A DNA stretch of 64,000 bases, from the NCBI GenBank assembly GCA_016415585.1, contig CP066552.1, forward strand, positions 2,542,001-2,606,000, in the 5' to 3' direction. A program made the translations under genes and the position numbers. The stretch's first letter is position 1, and every line of letters starts with the position of its first letter. A model generated the notes under the pieces. The model did not search any database. It saw only the letters and a program-made list of their open reading frames with translations, and had not been told where the DNA came from. The stretch comes from Pectobacterium carotovorum (GTDB lineage: Bacteria; Pseudomonadota; Gammaproteobacteria; Enterobacterales; Enterobacteriaceae). Below are positions 27,689-36,657 of the stretch, piece by piece.

Positions 27689-28774
27689 TCATGCCTGACA
27701 GGCTTCTCCGCCCCCTGAGCACATTTCTCGCGCCGTCACGTTCAGCACTTTCAGGCGGTGATAGAGCGTCCGCTTGGGGATCCCCAGTTCCACGATCACA
27801 TCGTCAATACAGTGGTCGTGGCGGCGCAGCGCATCCTGAATCAGAAATTTTTCAATCCGCTTTAAGCGGTCTTTCAGTTGCAAAGGACGCGGGTGCAGCA
27901 GCGGCTGAATTTCAGCCAAAGGCGACAGCCCCAGCGCCCAGCGATCCGCCGCAGCTTTCAACTCGCGGATATTGCCCGGCCAGCTGTGGGTCAGCAGCTG
28001 TTCGTCAATGTCCGCCGTCATCGGCGGCAGCGTCATTTTCAGGCGTACTGCCGCTTCCTGACTAAAACGCTGAAATAGCGGCAGAATAAGATCGCTGCGG
28101 GAACGCAGCGTCGGCAGTTGAATCTTTACCGTATCCAGACGGAAATAAAGATCGCGGCGAAACAGCCCTTTTTCCACCAGTTGCAGCAGCGGCGTTTGCG
28201 TCGCCACAATCACGCGCATATCAACAGGCGTGAACTGGGTGCTTCCCAGTCGCTTTACACCACGGCTTTCCAACACGCGCAGCATCTTGGCCTGCAGCGT
28301 CATAGGCATACTGTCGATCTCATCCAGAAACAGAATTCCCTTGTCCGCACTTTCCAGATAGCCAGCGCGGGAACGATTTGCGCCGGTATAAGCGCCCGAG
28401 ACCACACCAAACAGTTCGCTTTCAGCCAGATTTTCCGGCACGGCCGCACAGTTCACCGCGACCAGAGGGCCACTGCATCGAGAAAGTTGATGAATGCGGT
28501 TCGCCAGTGTGTCTTTCCCTGTGCCAGTTTCACCTTCGAGAACGATATCGACATTGAGAGGCGCAATAACATTGATGATGGGCGAGAGCGATGAATGAAT
28601 ATCCTCTGCTGTGTGTGTGGAATGTCCCGACGATGGCGGGAAATAGTCTACTGATGACCGAGCTTTTTCTAATGAGGGCTTTTCTAATGATGAAGGCGCT
28701 AATGGTGAATGCTCTGATAACGAATGCGCTAATGAAGAAGCGTGCTGTCTGTCCTGACGGTAATAATAACTCAT
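27689..28774 (-). CDS. hrpS: HrpS, sigma-54 enhancer-binding protein
   Basis: 361 residues. It lacks a receiver domain: after a short low-complexity N terminus (1-55) the AAA+ domain begins. Walker A GETGTGKD is at 81-88. The sigma-54 contact motif is GAYTGA at 127-132 (a natural variant of GAFTGA), and Walker B is ILFLDEID at 147-154. A C-terminal Fis-type helix-turn-helix is near 325-347 (CIDDVIVELGIPKRTLYHRL). HrpS activates the sigma-54 promoter of hrpL, and the expected palindromic site is present at 32233-32246. HrpV probably inhibits it. The N-terminal codons contain repeated TCATTAG units. Unlike P. syringae there is no hrpR, so HrpS probably works as a homohexamer. Confidence 0.97.
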   Translation of the reverse strand: MSYYYRQDRQHASSLAHSLSEHSPLAPSSLEKPSLEKARSSVDYFPPSSGHSTHTAEDIHSSLSPIINVIAPLNVDIVLEGETGTGKDTLANRIHQLSRCSGPLVAVNCAAVPENLAESELFGVVSGAYTGANRSRAGYLESADKGILFLDEIDSMPMTLQAKMLRVLESRGVKRLGSTQFTPVDMRVIVATQTPLLQLVEKGLFRRDLYFRLDTVKIQLPTLRSRSDLILPLFQRFSQEAAVRLKMTLPPMTADIDEQLLTHSWPGNIRELKAAADRWALGLSPLAEIQPLLHPRPLQLKDRLKRIEKFLIQDALRRHDHCIDDVIVELGIPKRTLYHRLKVLNVTAREMCSGGGEACQA

Positions 28775-29142
28775 TAACTACTCCTGAAGCCCAGACGGGC
28801 TAACTGACTGCCTTCCATAACGTGGTGCCCTACCGTGCATCTGTCGCGTTTCTCCGCATAACGCAGGCCAATGCATCTCCAGTAGAACGATGATAAGCAT
28901 TACCGCCATTGAATAATGAAACCATCAGGCATCGCTGAACATCAGGTAGGAATTCCAGAGGAATTTGTAGGGAAATACCTACAAAAAAAGATCAACATAA
29001 GCAAAAACAGTCCGTTACCTTCCTAAACAATTAGCAGGAAAACGAAAAGATGTCGTAAGGAAAGCGTAAGCTTCAGCAAAAGGGATTCACCGACTGTTGA
29101 ATCCCTTTTATCTGTTGTTTTTCGCACAGCGTATTCCCATCG
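28775..29142 (-). promoter_or_regulatory. Regulatory gap upstream of hrpS
   Basis: 368 bases without a gene. It should hold the hrpS promoter and the binding site for the response regulator HrpY, but I cannot point to a defined site. At its far end lies the hrpY terminator hairpin. Confidence 0.55.
29078..29109 (-). terminator. Terminator downstream of hrpY
   Basis: AAAAGGGATTCA pairs with TGAATCCCTTTT (12 bp) around an 8-base loop, 34 bases after the hrpY stop. The stem ends in T residues on both strands. Confidence 0.8.
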
Positions 29143-29784
29143 CTAGGGAATCAGCTTCTTGCTAACGACATACTTCACAATTTCCACGTTGGTGCTGAAC
29201 TGCATTTTCTCCATCAGACGTGCCTTGTGGGTGCTGACCGTTTTGTTGCTGATGGCCAACTCATTGGCGATGGCGTTGATGCCCATCCCCTGCGCAAACA
29301 TAATCATGATTTGGTGCTCTCTGGCCGTCAGCACATCATGCTCGGCTCTGCCGCCCTCCGCGTAGTTGGAAAACACCAGTTGCTCGGCAATCGTGTGGTC
29401 GATATAGCGAGCGCCCTGTGCCACGCGTCGGATCGCTGCTAGCAGCGCTTCCGGGTCTTTATCTTTGGTGATGTAACCTCTGGCACCACTCTTCAGCGCA
29501 TGCTGCGCAATTTGCGCTTCGCTGTACATGCTGAGCACCAGAATCGGCAGACGCGGATATTGCGCCACCACGCGTGAAATCAGCGCTTCACCGCTGATAC
29601 CGGGCATCGACATATCCAGCAGCAGTAAATCGGGCGTCACGCTGCGCAGCTGCGCCAGCACCTGTGCGCCATTTCCCGCTTCGGCGACGACGCTCAGCGA
29701 GTCATCCAACGCAAAGATCTGCTTGAGCCCTTCCCGCATGATGACGTGATCGTCGGCGATCATTAAACGTATTGGTTTGCCCAT
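29143..29784 (-). CDS. hrpY: HrpY, NarL/FixJ-type response regulator
   Basis: 213 residues. The receiver domain (about 6-120) has the acidic pair DD at 11-12, phosphoacceptor D57 in LLLLDMSMPG and the conserved lysine in the TKDKD segment. A C-terminal LuxR-type helix-turn-helix covers about 148-208 (LTAREHQIMIMFAQGMGINAIA). It is the partner of HrpX and activates hrpS. The gene follows hrpX with a 36-base gap, an operon. Confidence 0.95.
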   Translation of the reverse strand: MGKPIRLMIADDHVIMREGLKQIFALDDSLSVVAEAGNGAQVLAQLRSVTPDLLLLDMSMPGISGEALISRVVAQYPRLPILVLSMYSEAQIAQHALKSGARGYITKDKDPEALLAAIRRVAQGARYIDHTIAEQLVFSNYAEGGRAEHDVLTAREHQIMIMFAQGMGINAIANELAISNKTVSTHKARLMEKMQFSTNVEIVKYVVSKKLIP

Positions 29785-29820
29785 CGCTCATCTCTTCCTT
29801 TTGTTATTCTTATCCCGCCG

Positions 29821-31290
29821 TTAGCGGGTATAGCCATTTTTAGGAAACGTTAGCTGCACCAACGTGCCTTTGCCGGGCGCGCTTTCAATAACCACTTCAC
29901 CTCCCAGCATCCGTCCACGCTCTTTCATGCTCATGAGTCCAAAGGCATTTTTATTTTTAGCGCGAGAATCAAAACCTTTGCCGTTGTCCTTGGTGCACAG
30001 CACCACGCAGTCCGGCTGGTTATCCAGCGTAATGATTACCTGTGTGGCGGCGGCGTAGCGCGCCACGTTAGTCAACGACTCCTGCGCGACGCGGAAGGCC
30101 GCCGTGGTGCTTTCGTCATTAAGCGCCAACGGTTCTCCCAACGTTCGCAGCAGACAGGTTGCGCTGTAATGCCGGTTAAATTCGTCGCACAGCCATTCCA
30201 GTGCAGGCGTCAGCCCCATATTCAGTACATTCGGCCTGAGCCGGGTCGAAACGTTGCGCACCACCTGGATCGTTTGGTCCGCCAGCTGCATCAGCTTTTG
30301 CAAATGCGCCTGCATCTCTGGGTTTTCCTTGGCAAAACACATACGCATGAGCGACAGGCTCATGCGAATCGTGGTCAGGTGCTGCCCCAGCTCATCGTGA
30401 ATTTCCTGAGCGATATGCTTACGCTCTTCTTCGCGTGAAATCTCACGCTGGCGCGCCAATAAACGTAGTTGCATGTGCGAATCGGCCAGTTTCTTCTCCG
30501 CATAGCGAATCGCCGTAATGTCCCGTCCGACGGTCAGAATGGACACCAGCGCGCCGTGCTGATCGAACTCGGGCACGCAGCGAATATGGTGAATATGGTG
30601 ATGCCGTTGCTCACCTCTCCCCAGTTCTTCCATGACTTCGCCTTCCGCACTGCTGCGGGTATCGACAACCAGCCGCACCAGCTGTTCCATGCGGATCGCA
30701 CAGCCCACACCGGGCATCAGTTCCGTAATCATACGACCCCGAAGTTGCTCTATGGTGAAATCCAGATGTTTCAGACTGGCGGGGTTGGCGTACAGGCAAT
30801 TCAGGTTGGCATCGAAGCGGATAATCAAATCCGGCGTGTTCTCAACCAGCGCGCGAAATTCCTGTTCTCGCGCGTAAGCCAACTGTTCAATATGTCTACG
30901 TTCCCTGATATCTCTGACTACACACATGTTGTAGCTACGTCCTCTGTGTTGGAAATGCGTGAGATTGACCTCGACCGGAATCGCCATGCCATTGCGGGTA
31001 AGGTGCCTGGTTTCAAACGTGGTGCCGACGCCCGATGCGTACTTCTGAAACCAGTCGGGCGAGCTATGCTCAGCGACCCAGTCGGGATCGATATCGGCAA
31101 CGCTCAAATGCATAAATTCCGTAATGCTGTAGCCCAGCGTCTGGCTGGCTGCTTCATTGACGTAACAAAAACGCTGATCTTCATTGACGATATAAATCGC
31201 GTCCTTGATGCGGCCAAATGCAAAATCCACCAGTTCAAGCTCGGGGGCTTTGGTTTTCTCATCGGAACGAAAGGGTTGGGTGAACATCAT
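29821..31290 (-). CDS. hrpX: HrpX, PAS-domain sensor histidine kinase
   Basis: 489 residues from the ATG at 31290, which lies 6 bases after AAGGAG. The frame extends to 31350 but without a ribosome binding site there. A second ATG at 31287 is also possible. Two PAS domains (about 15-135 and 145-265, with FCYVNEAASQTLGY and LYANPASLKHLDF) are followed by a HisKA_3 dimerisation segment with EIHDELGQHL, holding the phosphoacceptor His. An HATPase domain with DNGKGFD completes it. There are no membrane segments, so it senses a cytoplasmic signal. Together with HrpY it is the entry point of the regulatory cascade. The family is unrelated to the Xanthomonas AraC-type HrpX. Confidence 0.94.
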   Translation of the reverse strand: MMFTQPFRSDEKTKAPELELVDFAFGRIKDAIYIVNEDQRFCYVNEAASQTLGYSITEFMHLSVADIDPDWVAEHSSPDWFQKYASGVGTTFETRHLTRNGMAIPVEVNLTHFQHRGRSYNMCVVRDIRERRHIEQLAYAREQEFRALVENTPDLIIRFDANLNCLYANPASLKHLDFTIEQLRGRMITELMPGVGCAIRMEQLVRLVVDTRSSAEGEVMEELGRGEQRHHHIHHIRCVPEFDQHGALVSILTVGRDITAIRYAEKKLADSHMQLRLLARQREISREEERKHIAQEIHDELGQHLTTIRMSLSLMRMCFAKENPEMQAHLQKLMQLADQTIQVVRNVSTRLRPNVLNMGLTPALEWLCDEFNRHYSATCLLRTLGEPLALNDESTTAAFRVAQESLTNVARYAAATQVIITLDNQPDCVVLCTKDNGKGFDSRAKNKNAFGLMSMKERGRMLGGEVVIESAPGKGTLVQLTFPKNGYTR

Positions 31291-31531
31291 TGCCATCTCC
31301 TTATTTGAATTAAGACTGTTGTGCAGCCACCCGCCGTGCAGGTAGCGCAATACGGCGTCTCAACATTCCAGAAGATGGACAGGGAACCCTGCAACGGCAT
31401 CAATGCGACCTGATATCACGGCGTGCGACCACGAACTGAACGGCAACCGCCATCATTAAATAAAGCGGTTACCACCTCAGTCAGTGAAAAACGGCGGGTG
31501 CAGGCGCGTCCTTTCGTCCCGTGAAATGCCG

Positions 31532-32077
31532 TCAGGATTCTACGGCCTGACGAATCACACTTCGGGCACGAGACAGCCGCGACCGCACCGTACCGATCGG
31601 GATCTCCAACTGCAACGCGAGATCCTGATAGCTGGCATCGGTATCCAGCAATTGCATCAGCATCTGACGGGTATCTTCAGGCAGTGAGACGATGGCATCC
31701 ATCGCGCGTTTCAATGCCCGCTGGCTTTCGGTGATAGCGCCGGGATCGAGATCTATCGCGATATGTTCCAGCATCTCATCGCCCATTTCCTGAGCGCGCT
31801 GGCGTGCCTGCTTGAAATAATTGCGAACCAGGTTGAGGGCAATACCGAATACCCACGTTTCCGGCCGCGATGCTCCCGCAAATTTATCCTGATGTTTGAG
31901 CACTTCCAGATAGGTCATTTGCTGTAAATCCTCCACGTCGTCACGGTTGCTGACGCGCTTGCGGATAAAGTTATGCAATTTCTTTCCGTGTTGACGAAAC
32001 ACCTGTTCCCAATCGACAGATAACGCTGGGTAAAGCGAAGGGGTCTGTTCGATGTGTTTCAGGGTAGACATTTCCAT
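31532..32077 (-). CDS. hrpL: HrpL, ECF sigma factor
   Basis: 181 residues from the ATG at 32077, with GGAG 9 bases upstream. A longer frame from a GTG at 32158 would start upstream of the sigma-54 promoter and is rejected. An ATG two codons later (32071) is possible. Sigma region 2 is visible at about 30-95 (FIRKRVSNRDDVEDLQQMTY, then ETWVFGIALNLVRNYF). Region 4 covers about 125-178 (DASYQDLALQLEIPIGTVRSRL). It directs RNA polymerase to the six HrpL boxes listed here. Transcribed divergently from hrpJ. Confidence 0.96.
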   Translation of the reverse strand: MEMSTLKHIEQTPSLYPALSVDWEQVFRQHGKKLHNFIRKRVSNRDDVEDLQQMTYLEVLKHQDKFAGASRPETWVFGIALNLVRNYFKQARQRAQEMGDEMLEHIAIDLDPGAITESQRALKRAMDAIVSLPEDTRQMLMQLLDTDASYQDLALQLEIPIGTVRSRLSRARSVIRQAVES

Positions 32078-32121
32078 TTGCTGACTCTCCGTTGTTGTGC
32101 CCCATTTGGCAAAAACGGAAG

Positions 32122-32137
32122 AGCAAGCCTTGTGCCA
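32122..32137 (-). promoter_or_regulatory. Sigma-54 promoter of hrpL
   Basis: Minus strand TGGCAC-N5-TTGCT, an exact -24/-12 element with correctly spaced GG and GC. Transcription should start near 32111, 34 bases before the hrpL ATG at 32077. Confidence 0.93.
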
Positions 32138-32168
32138 GCCCGGAATAATTTTTATCACACTGATTTTT

Positions 32169-32181
32169 AATCAGTTATTTT
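32169..32181. promoter_or_regulatory. Possible IHF site in the hrpL promoter
   Basis: AATCAGTTATTTT resembles WATCAANNNNTTR with two mismatches, in an AT-rich stretch at about -58 to -70. That is between the HrpS dyad and the sigma-54 promoter, where IHF bends DNA in related hrpL promoters. Position supports it more than sequence. Confidence 0.42.
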
Positions 32182-32232
32182 TCACTTTGCTTTTTATCAC
32201 GCCACTTGTTGCCAACGTCAGCGGCGTGAAAT

Positions 32233-32246
32233 TGCAAGTTCTTGCA
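32233..32246. promoter_or_regulatory. HrpS-type upstream activating dyad of hrpL
   Basis: TGCAA-N4-TTGCA inside a larger perfect 8-bp inverted repeat (ATTGCAAG-TT-CTTGCAAT at 32231-32248). It lies about 122-135 bases upstream of the predicted hrpL start. The form and distance agree with the HrpS site described for Erwinia amylovora hrpL. Confidence 0.82.
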
Positions 32247-32312
32247 ATCAGTAAAACGACATTTAATTCAATCCGCCATCAAATTCGGCCTGCTCCGATG
32301 ACTTCACGTCGG

Positions 32313-32340
32313 GGAACCCATCCTTTTCTACGTCCACACA
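32313..32340 (+). promoter_or_regulatory. HrpL box upstream of hrpJ
   Basis: GGAACC-N15-CCACACA, a full match to the HrpL consensus, 65 bases before the hrpJ ATG. It drives the 11-gene hrpJ-hrcU operon. Confidence 0.93.
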
Positions 32341-32405
32341 GCAATACATTCATACCGCTGCACGTTCACACCACGACACGTAGTCGATTTATTCAGGATG
32401 ACATC

Positions 32406-33614
32406 ATGATCAAAATGCCGACTGTCCTTCCCCCCAACAGCGCCCTGCCGCGCCCAGTCGTCGTGGATGACGATCCCGTGCCACAGGCCGCGGTGCAGCA
32501 GACAAGTTCTCACCATGCTTCCCCCGGTTCGCCGTTATCCACCTCGATGGAGGAAGTGGCGATGGCATTTGGCGAGCAAGCTGAGCGAAGAAGCAAATCG
32601 CTGAATCGGCGCCACATCGCCCAGCAACCGGACGCGCGCGCGACCGCCAATGTCGAACGGATTGAGAAACTGACCGAATTGTTCAGGATGCTGGAAAATC
32701 CGTCGCAAAGTACGCTCGATCAGCAACTGAGCCGCCTGCGCGATCTGCTGATGCAGCAAGGTTCGCCGTCGCTTGAAGCGGTGCTGGAAGCCGCAGGCAA
32801 CGATCCGGCGCGTGGGGATATCCTGCTGCGCCACATCCAGCAGCAGTCTCCCCAACAGCCCGAGCTGACGGCGGCGGCAGAAAGTGCGCTACAGCAGTTG
32901 CATCAGGAGAAAGGGCCGGAAGTCCGAGCCGGTTTGAATACGGCAACGGCCATTGCGCTGTTCAGCACTCAGCCGGAACAAAAACAGGCGATGCGCGAGC
33001 TGTACTACCAAAAAATCGTACATCAGCAGTCGGCCAGCGCGCTGCTGGATTCCCTGCTGGAACGCTTTGACGCCGCGACCTTTTCCATTGGGCTGCGCAC
33101 GTTGCAGCGGGCGCTGGCGGCGGATATTGCCTCGCTGACGCCGTCGATTTCGAAAGCCGTACTCAGCAAAATGCTGAGCAACCTCAACGATTCCCGCCAC
33201 CTGAGCCATACGCTGTCATCCAGCCAGACGCTGCTCACTCGGCTAGCGAACAAAGTGCCCGCCTTTACGCTCGGTGCCGTGGAGCTAACCCGCCGCCTGA
33301 TTGGCCTGAGCGCCAACGGTGCCTATGCCCGCGACCTGCATAATCTCGGGCGGGAAGTGGCCGGTACGCAGGTGCAACATCAGGCGATGTTTTTCAGCGC
33401 CCTGCTACCGCTCGTCAGCGACCTGCCGCATCCGCTGTGGCGAGACAGTAAAAACCGGCAAACGGCGATCCAACTGATACGCGGCATGATTGGCGATATC
33501 GCTCAATATGAAAAACAGCAGGCCAAAAGCACTCAGCATGATGAACTGACGCAGCGTGATACCGCATCGCGGCACAAACAGGATGCACGCGACTCGGATA
33601 AGGAGCAGCCATGA
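32406..33614 (+). CDS. hrpJ: HrpJ (SctW), T3SS gatekeeper
   Basis: 402 residues from the ATG at 32406. The frame is open upstream to 32097 but that part precedes the HrpL promoter. The protein has a polar N terminus (about 1-65), expected to carry a secretion signal. The YopN/TyeA-like helical region follows (about 75-370, with EKLTELFRMLENPSQ and RDLLMQQGSPSLEAVLEAAG). It controls the order of export, favouring harpins and translocators before effectors. First gene of the operon; its stop overlaps the hrcV start by 4 bases. Confidence 0.93.
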   Translation: MIKMPTVLPPNSALPRPVVVDDDPVPQAAVQQTSSHHASPGSPLSTSMEEVAMAFGEQAERRSKSLNRRHIAQQPDARATANVERIEKLTELFRMLENPSQSTLDQQLSRLRDLLMQQGSPSLEAVLEAAGNDPARGDILLRHIQQQSPQQPELTAAAESALQQLHQEKGPEVRAGLNTATAIALFSTQPEQKQAMRELYYQKIVHQQSASALLDSLLERFDAATFSIGLRTLQRALAADIASLTPSISKAVLSKMLSNLNDSRHLSHTLSSSQTLLTRLANKVPAFTLGAVELTRRLIGLSANGAYARDLHNLGREVAGTQVQHQAMFFSALLPLVSDLPHPLWRDSKNRQTAIQLIRGMIGDIAQYEKQQAKSTQHDELTQRDTASRHKQDARDSDKEQP

Positions 33615-35713
33615 ATTTGTTAATTATCTGGCTGAACCGCATTGCGCTGAGCGCGATGCAGCGTTCGGAGGTCGTTGGCGCGGTCATCGTGATGTCCATC
33701 GTCTTCATGATGATCATCCCGCTGCCCACCGGACTGATCGATGTGCTGATCGCGCTCAATATCTGCGTCTCTTCCCTGCTGATCGTGCTGGCAATGTATC
33801 TGCCCAAGCCGCTAGCTTTCTCGACGTTTCCGGCGGTGCTGCTGCTGACCACCATGTTCCGGCTGGCGATCTCCATTTCCACCACCCGCCAGATTTTGCT
33901 CCAGCAGGACGGTGGCCATATCGTCGAAGCCTTCGGTAACTACGTGGTGGGCGGGAATCTGGCGGTCGGTCTGGTGATTTTCCTTATTCTGACGGTGGTG
34001 AACTTTCTGGTGATCACCAAAGGCTCCGAGCGCGTGGCCGAGGTGGCAGCGCGCTTCACGCTTGATGCGATGCCCGGTAAACAGATGTCCATCGACAGCG
34101 ATCTGCGTGCCGGATTAATCGAAGCCCATCAGGCACGGCAGCGGCGGGAAAATCTGGCAAAAGAAAGCCAGCTATTCGGGGCGATGGACGGCGCGATGAA
34201 GTTCGTTAAAGGCGATGCCATTGCGTCGCTGGTGATCGTGTTCATCAACATGATCGGCGGCTTCGCCATCGGCGTGTTGCAACACAACATGGCCGCCTCC
34301 GATGCGATGCACGTCTACTCAGTCTTGACCATCGGCGACGGTCTGATCGCCCAGATTCCGGCCCTGCTGATCTCGCTGACCGCCGGGATGATCATCACGC
34401 GCGTCTCAGCCGACGGGCAAAAAGTGGATGCCAATATTGGCCGCGAAATTGCCGAACAGCTCACCAGCCAGCCCAAAGCGTGGATCATCTCCTCCATCGG
34501 CATGTTTGGCTTTGCGCTGCTGCCGGGAATGCCGACGCTAGTGTTTGTCGCCATCAGTCTGGCCTCACTCGGCAGCGGTCTGTTTCAGCTCTGGCGCATC
34601 AAACAACAGGGCCAACTCGATGCCAACCAGTTGGAAGCGGACAATATGCCCGCTGAACAGAACGGCTATCAGGATCTGCGGCGCTTCAACCCCACGCGCG
34701 CCTATTTGCTGCTGTTTCATCCGGTCTGGCAAGGGCAGCCAACGGCGACGGCGCTGGTACAGAATATCCGCCGCCTGCGTAACAAGCTGGTCTATCGTTT
34801 TGGCTTTACGCTGCCGTCCTTTGATATCGAATTCAGCGATCGGCTAGCGGAAGATGAATTTCAGTTTTGCGTCTACGAGATTCCCTACGTTAAAGCCACG
34901 TTTGTCACCGACCAGTTGGCCGTTGCCAGCGGTGCCGTCGAACCGACTGATGCCGCCCTCGCCACGCCCGGCCCCACGCTACGGGATGAAAGTCAGTGGC
35001 TCTGGCTGCCGCTGGCACATGTCGCGCAGCAGCCCGACGACGTGCCGCGCTGGACGTCAGATGAGCTGATTCTGGCGCGCATGGAACAGGCCATTCACCG
35101 CACCGGTTCACAGTTTATTGGTTTGCAGGAAACCAAATCCATTCTGGCCTGGCTGGAGAGCGAACAGCCGGAACTGGCGCAGGAGCTTCAGCGCATCATG
35201 CCACTCTCGCGTTTTGCCAGCGTGCTGCAACGGCTGGCTTCCGAACGTGTCCCCCTGCGGTCGGTGCGCCCCATCGCCGAGGCGCTGATTGAAGTCGGCC
35301 AGCACGAACGGGACACGCTGGCGCTGACCGACTACGTGCGTCTAGCGCTTAAATCGCAAATCTGCCACCAGTACAGCGACGAAAACAACCTTTCCGTCTG
35401 GCTGCTGACACCGGAAAGCGAAGAGCTGCTGCGCGATGCGCTGCGCCAGACGCAGAACGAAACTTTCTTCGCCCTGACGCAGGACTACGCCTCCACGCTG
35501 CTCGGTCAGCTGCGGCAGGCGTTTCCGCCGCTCTCATCGCAGCGCAGTCTGGTGCTGGTGGCACAGGATTTACGCAGCCCGCTGCGCACGCTGTTGCAGG
35601 ACGAATTTCACCACGTTCCGGTGCTGTCCTTCACCGAACTGGAATCCACCCTGTCGATCAACGTCATTGGACGTCTCGATCTGTACGACTCCCCCGATCC
35701 CTTTAGCGCATAG
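33611..35713 (+). CDS. hrcV: HrcV (SctV), major export gate protein
   Basis: 700 residues, the usual length of the FlhA/SctV family. The N-terminal half (about 15-330) has about eight hydrophobic helices and the conserved cytoplasmic FHIPEP-type loop (RFTLDAMPGKQMSIDSDLRAGLI). The C-terminal cytoplasmic domain (about 360-690) forms the nonameric ring that docks chaperones and the gatekeeper. Overlaps hrpJ by ATGA and precedes hrpQ by 8 bases. Confidence 0.98.
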   Translation: MNLLIIWLNRIALSAMQRSEVVGAVIVMSIVFMMIIPLPTGLIDVLIALNICVSSLLIVLAMYLPKPLAFSTFPAVLLLTTMFRLAISISTTRQILLQQDGGHIVEAFGNYVVGGNLAVGLVIFLILTVVNFLVITKGSERVAEVAARFTLDAMPGKQMSIDSDLRAGLIEAHQARQRRENLAKESQLFGAMDGAMKFVKGDAIASLVIVFINMIGGFAIGVLQHNMAASDAMHVYSVLTIGDGLIAQIPALLISLTAGMIITRVSADGQKVDANIGREIAEQLTSQPKAWIISSIGMFGFALLPGMPTLVFVAISLASLGSGLFQLWRIKQQGQLDANQLEADNMPAEQNGYQDLRRFNPTRAYLLLFHPVWQGQPTATALVQNIRRLRNKLVYRFGFTLPSFDIEFSDRLAEDEFQFCVYEIPYVKATFVTDQLAVASGAVEPTDAALATPGPTLRDESQWLWLPLAHVAQQPDDVPRWTSDELILARMEQAIHRTGSQFIGLQETKSILAWLESEQPELAQELQRIMPLSRFASVLQRLASERVPLRSVRPIAEALIEVGQHERDTLALTDYVRLALKSQICHQYSDENNLSVWLLTPESEELLRDALRQTQNETFFALTQDYASTLLGQLRQAFPPLSSQRSLVLVAQDLRSPLRTLLQDEFHHVPVLSFTELESTLSINVIGRLDLYDSPDPFSA

Positions 35714-35721
35714 GAAACATC

Positions 35722-36657
35722 ATGTTTGAATTACGCGTGCTGACTGGTTTACATCGCGGTGCGGCGCTGCCGCTCTGCGGAAACGCCTGGCGCATTGGTG
35801 CAGCCGATGACGCCGATCTCGTGCTTTACGATCCCGGCATTGCGCCGTATCACAGCCAGTTGGAGAAGACCGCTGACGGCTGGGCGCTCAGCGCACAGGA
35901 TGGCGCGTTGTGTAATGCGGAAGGCCATACCGTCGAGCAGATTGACGCTCTGCCGCTAGGCACGCCGTTTGCGCTGGGGCAGATTTGGCTCTGCATTGTG
36001 GCGGCCGATACCCCTTGGCCTGACGATAACGAAGCCCCTCCGACGGCGGAAGATCACGTTCCCCCAGCGGATATGCCCATCGACGACACACCCGTTCATA
36101 CCGCTGCGCCGCTTCCTACACCCGCACCCTCGACACGCCTACCGCTGTGGGCTAAAGCCAGCTATCTGCTGCTTGGCGCGTTGCTGCTGGTGATGGTCGG
36201 CAGTTGGCAGCTACAGGAGAGCGTCGCGATGCCCGCCGCTCCGTCGCCGCAGGATACCCGTAAGCCGCTCGGCACATTGCCACAGCTGGAAAGCACGCTG
36301 CGCATTATGTTGCAGGAGCGAGAACTGAGCACGGCCGTGAAAGTGGCGGCGTATCAAGATCGCCTCACGCTCACCGGGCAAGTCACGCCGGACGATCAAA
36401 AAAAGCTGGAACGGATGCTCGCTCAACTCCACCAACGTTATAGAACCGCGCTGTCCGTGGATAACCGCACGCAGCTGAAAACGGAGCAACTGCCGTTTCA
36501 GATCGTTCAGGTGACCAGCGGGTCGCGCGCCAACGTCGTCACGGCGGACGGCCAGCGCTTTTTCATCGGCGATGAGGTAGACAACCTGCGTCTGGTGAGA
36601 ATTGATGAGCACCAGATTGAATTCAGCGGCAGACAACAGATAACGGTGAACTGGTAA
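35722..36657 (+). CDS. hrpQ: HrpQ (SctD), inner-membrane ring protein
   Basis: 311 residues. The cytoplasmic N terminus (about 1-95) has an FHA-like fold (LHRGAALPLCGNAWRIG and IAPYHSQLE). A proline-rich linker is followed by one membrane helix (about 143-165), and a periplasmic part has ring-building sequence (about 185-311). SctD forms the outer-facing inner-membrane ring around HrcJ. It shares one base with the start of hrcN. Confidence 0.92.
   Translation: MFELRVLTGLHRGAALPLCGNAWRIGAADDADLVLYDPGIAPYHSQLEKTADGWALSAQDGALCNAEGHTVEQIDALPLGTPFALGQIWLCIVAADTPWPDDNEAPPTAEDHVPPADMPIDDTPVHTAAPLPTPAPSTRLPLWAKASYLLLGALLLVMVGSWQLQESVAMPAAPSPQDTRKPLGTLPQLESTLRIMLQERELSTAVKVAAYQDRLTLTGQVTPDDQKKLERMLAQLHQRYRTALSVDNRTQLKTEQLPFQIVQVTSGSRANVVTADGQRFFIGDEVDNLRLVRIDEHQIEFSGRQQITVNW

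Noticed and set aside
28591..28803. Methionine-rich 70-codon plus-strand frame opposite hrpS
   Set aside because: An antisense artefact of the TCATTAG repeats in the hrpS N terminus.
32078..32158. GTG-initiated longer HrpL
   Set aside because: The GTG at 32158 lies upstream of the sigma-54 promoter at 32122-32137. Normal HrpL proteins are about 180-185 residues, in line with the start at 32077.
32097..32405. 103-codon extension of HrpJ
   Set aside because: Covers the hrpL promoter and the HrpL box of hrpJ itself. The ATG at 32406 follows the box at the usual distance.
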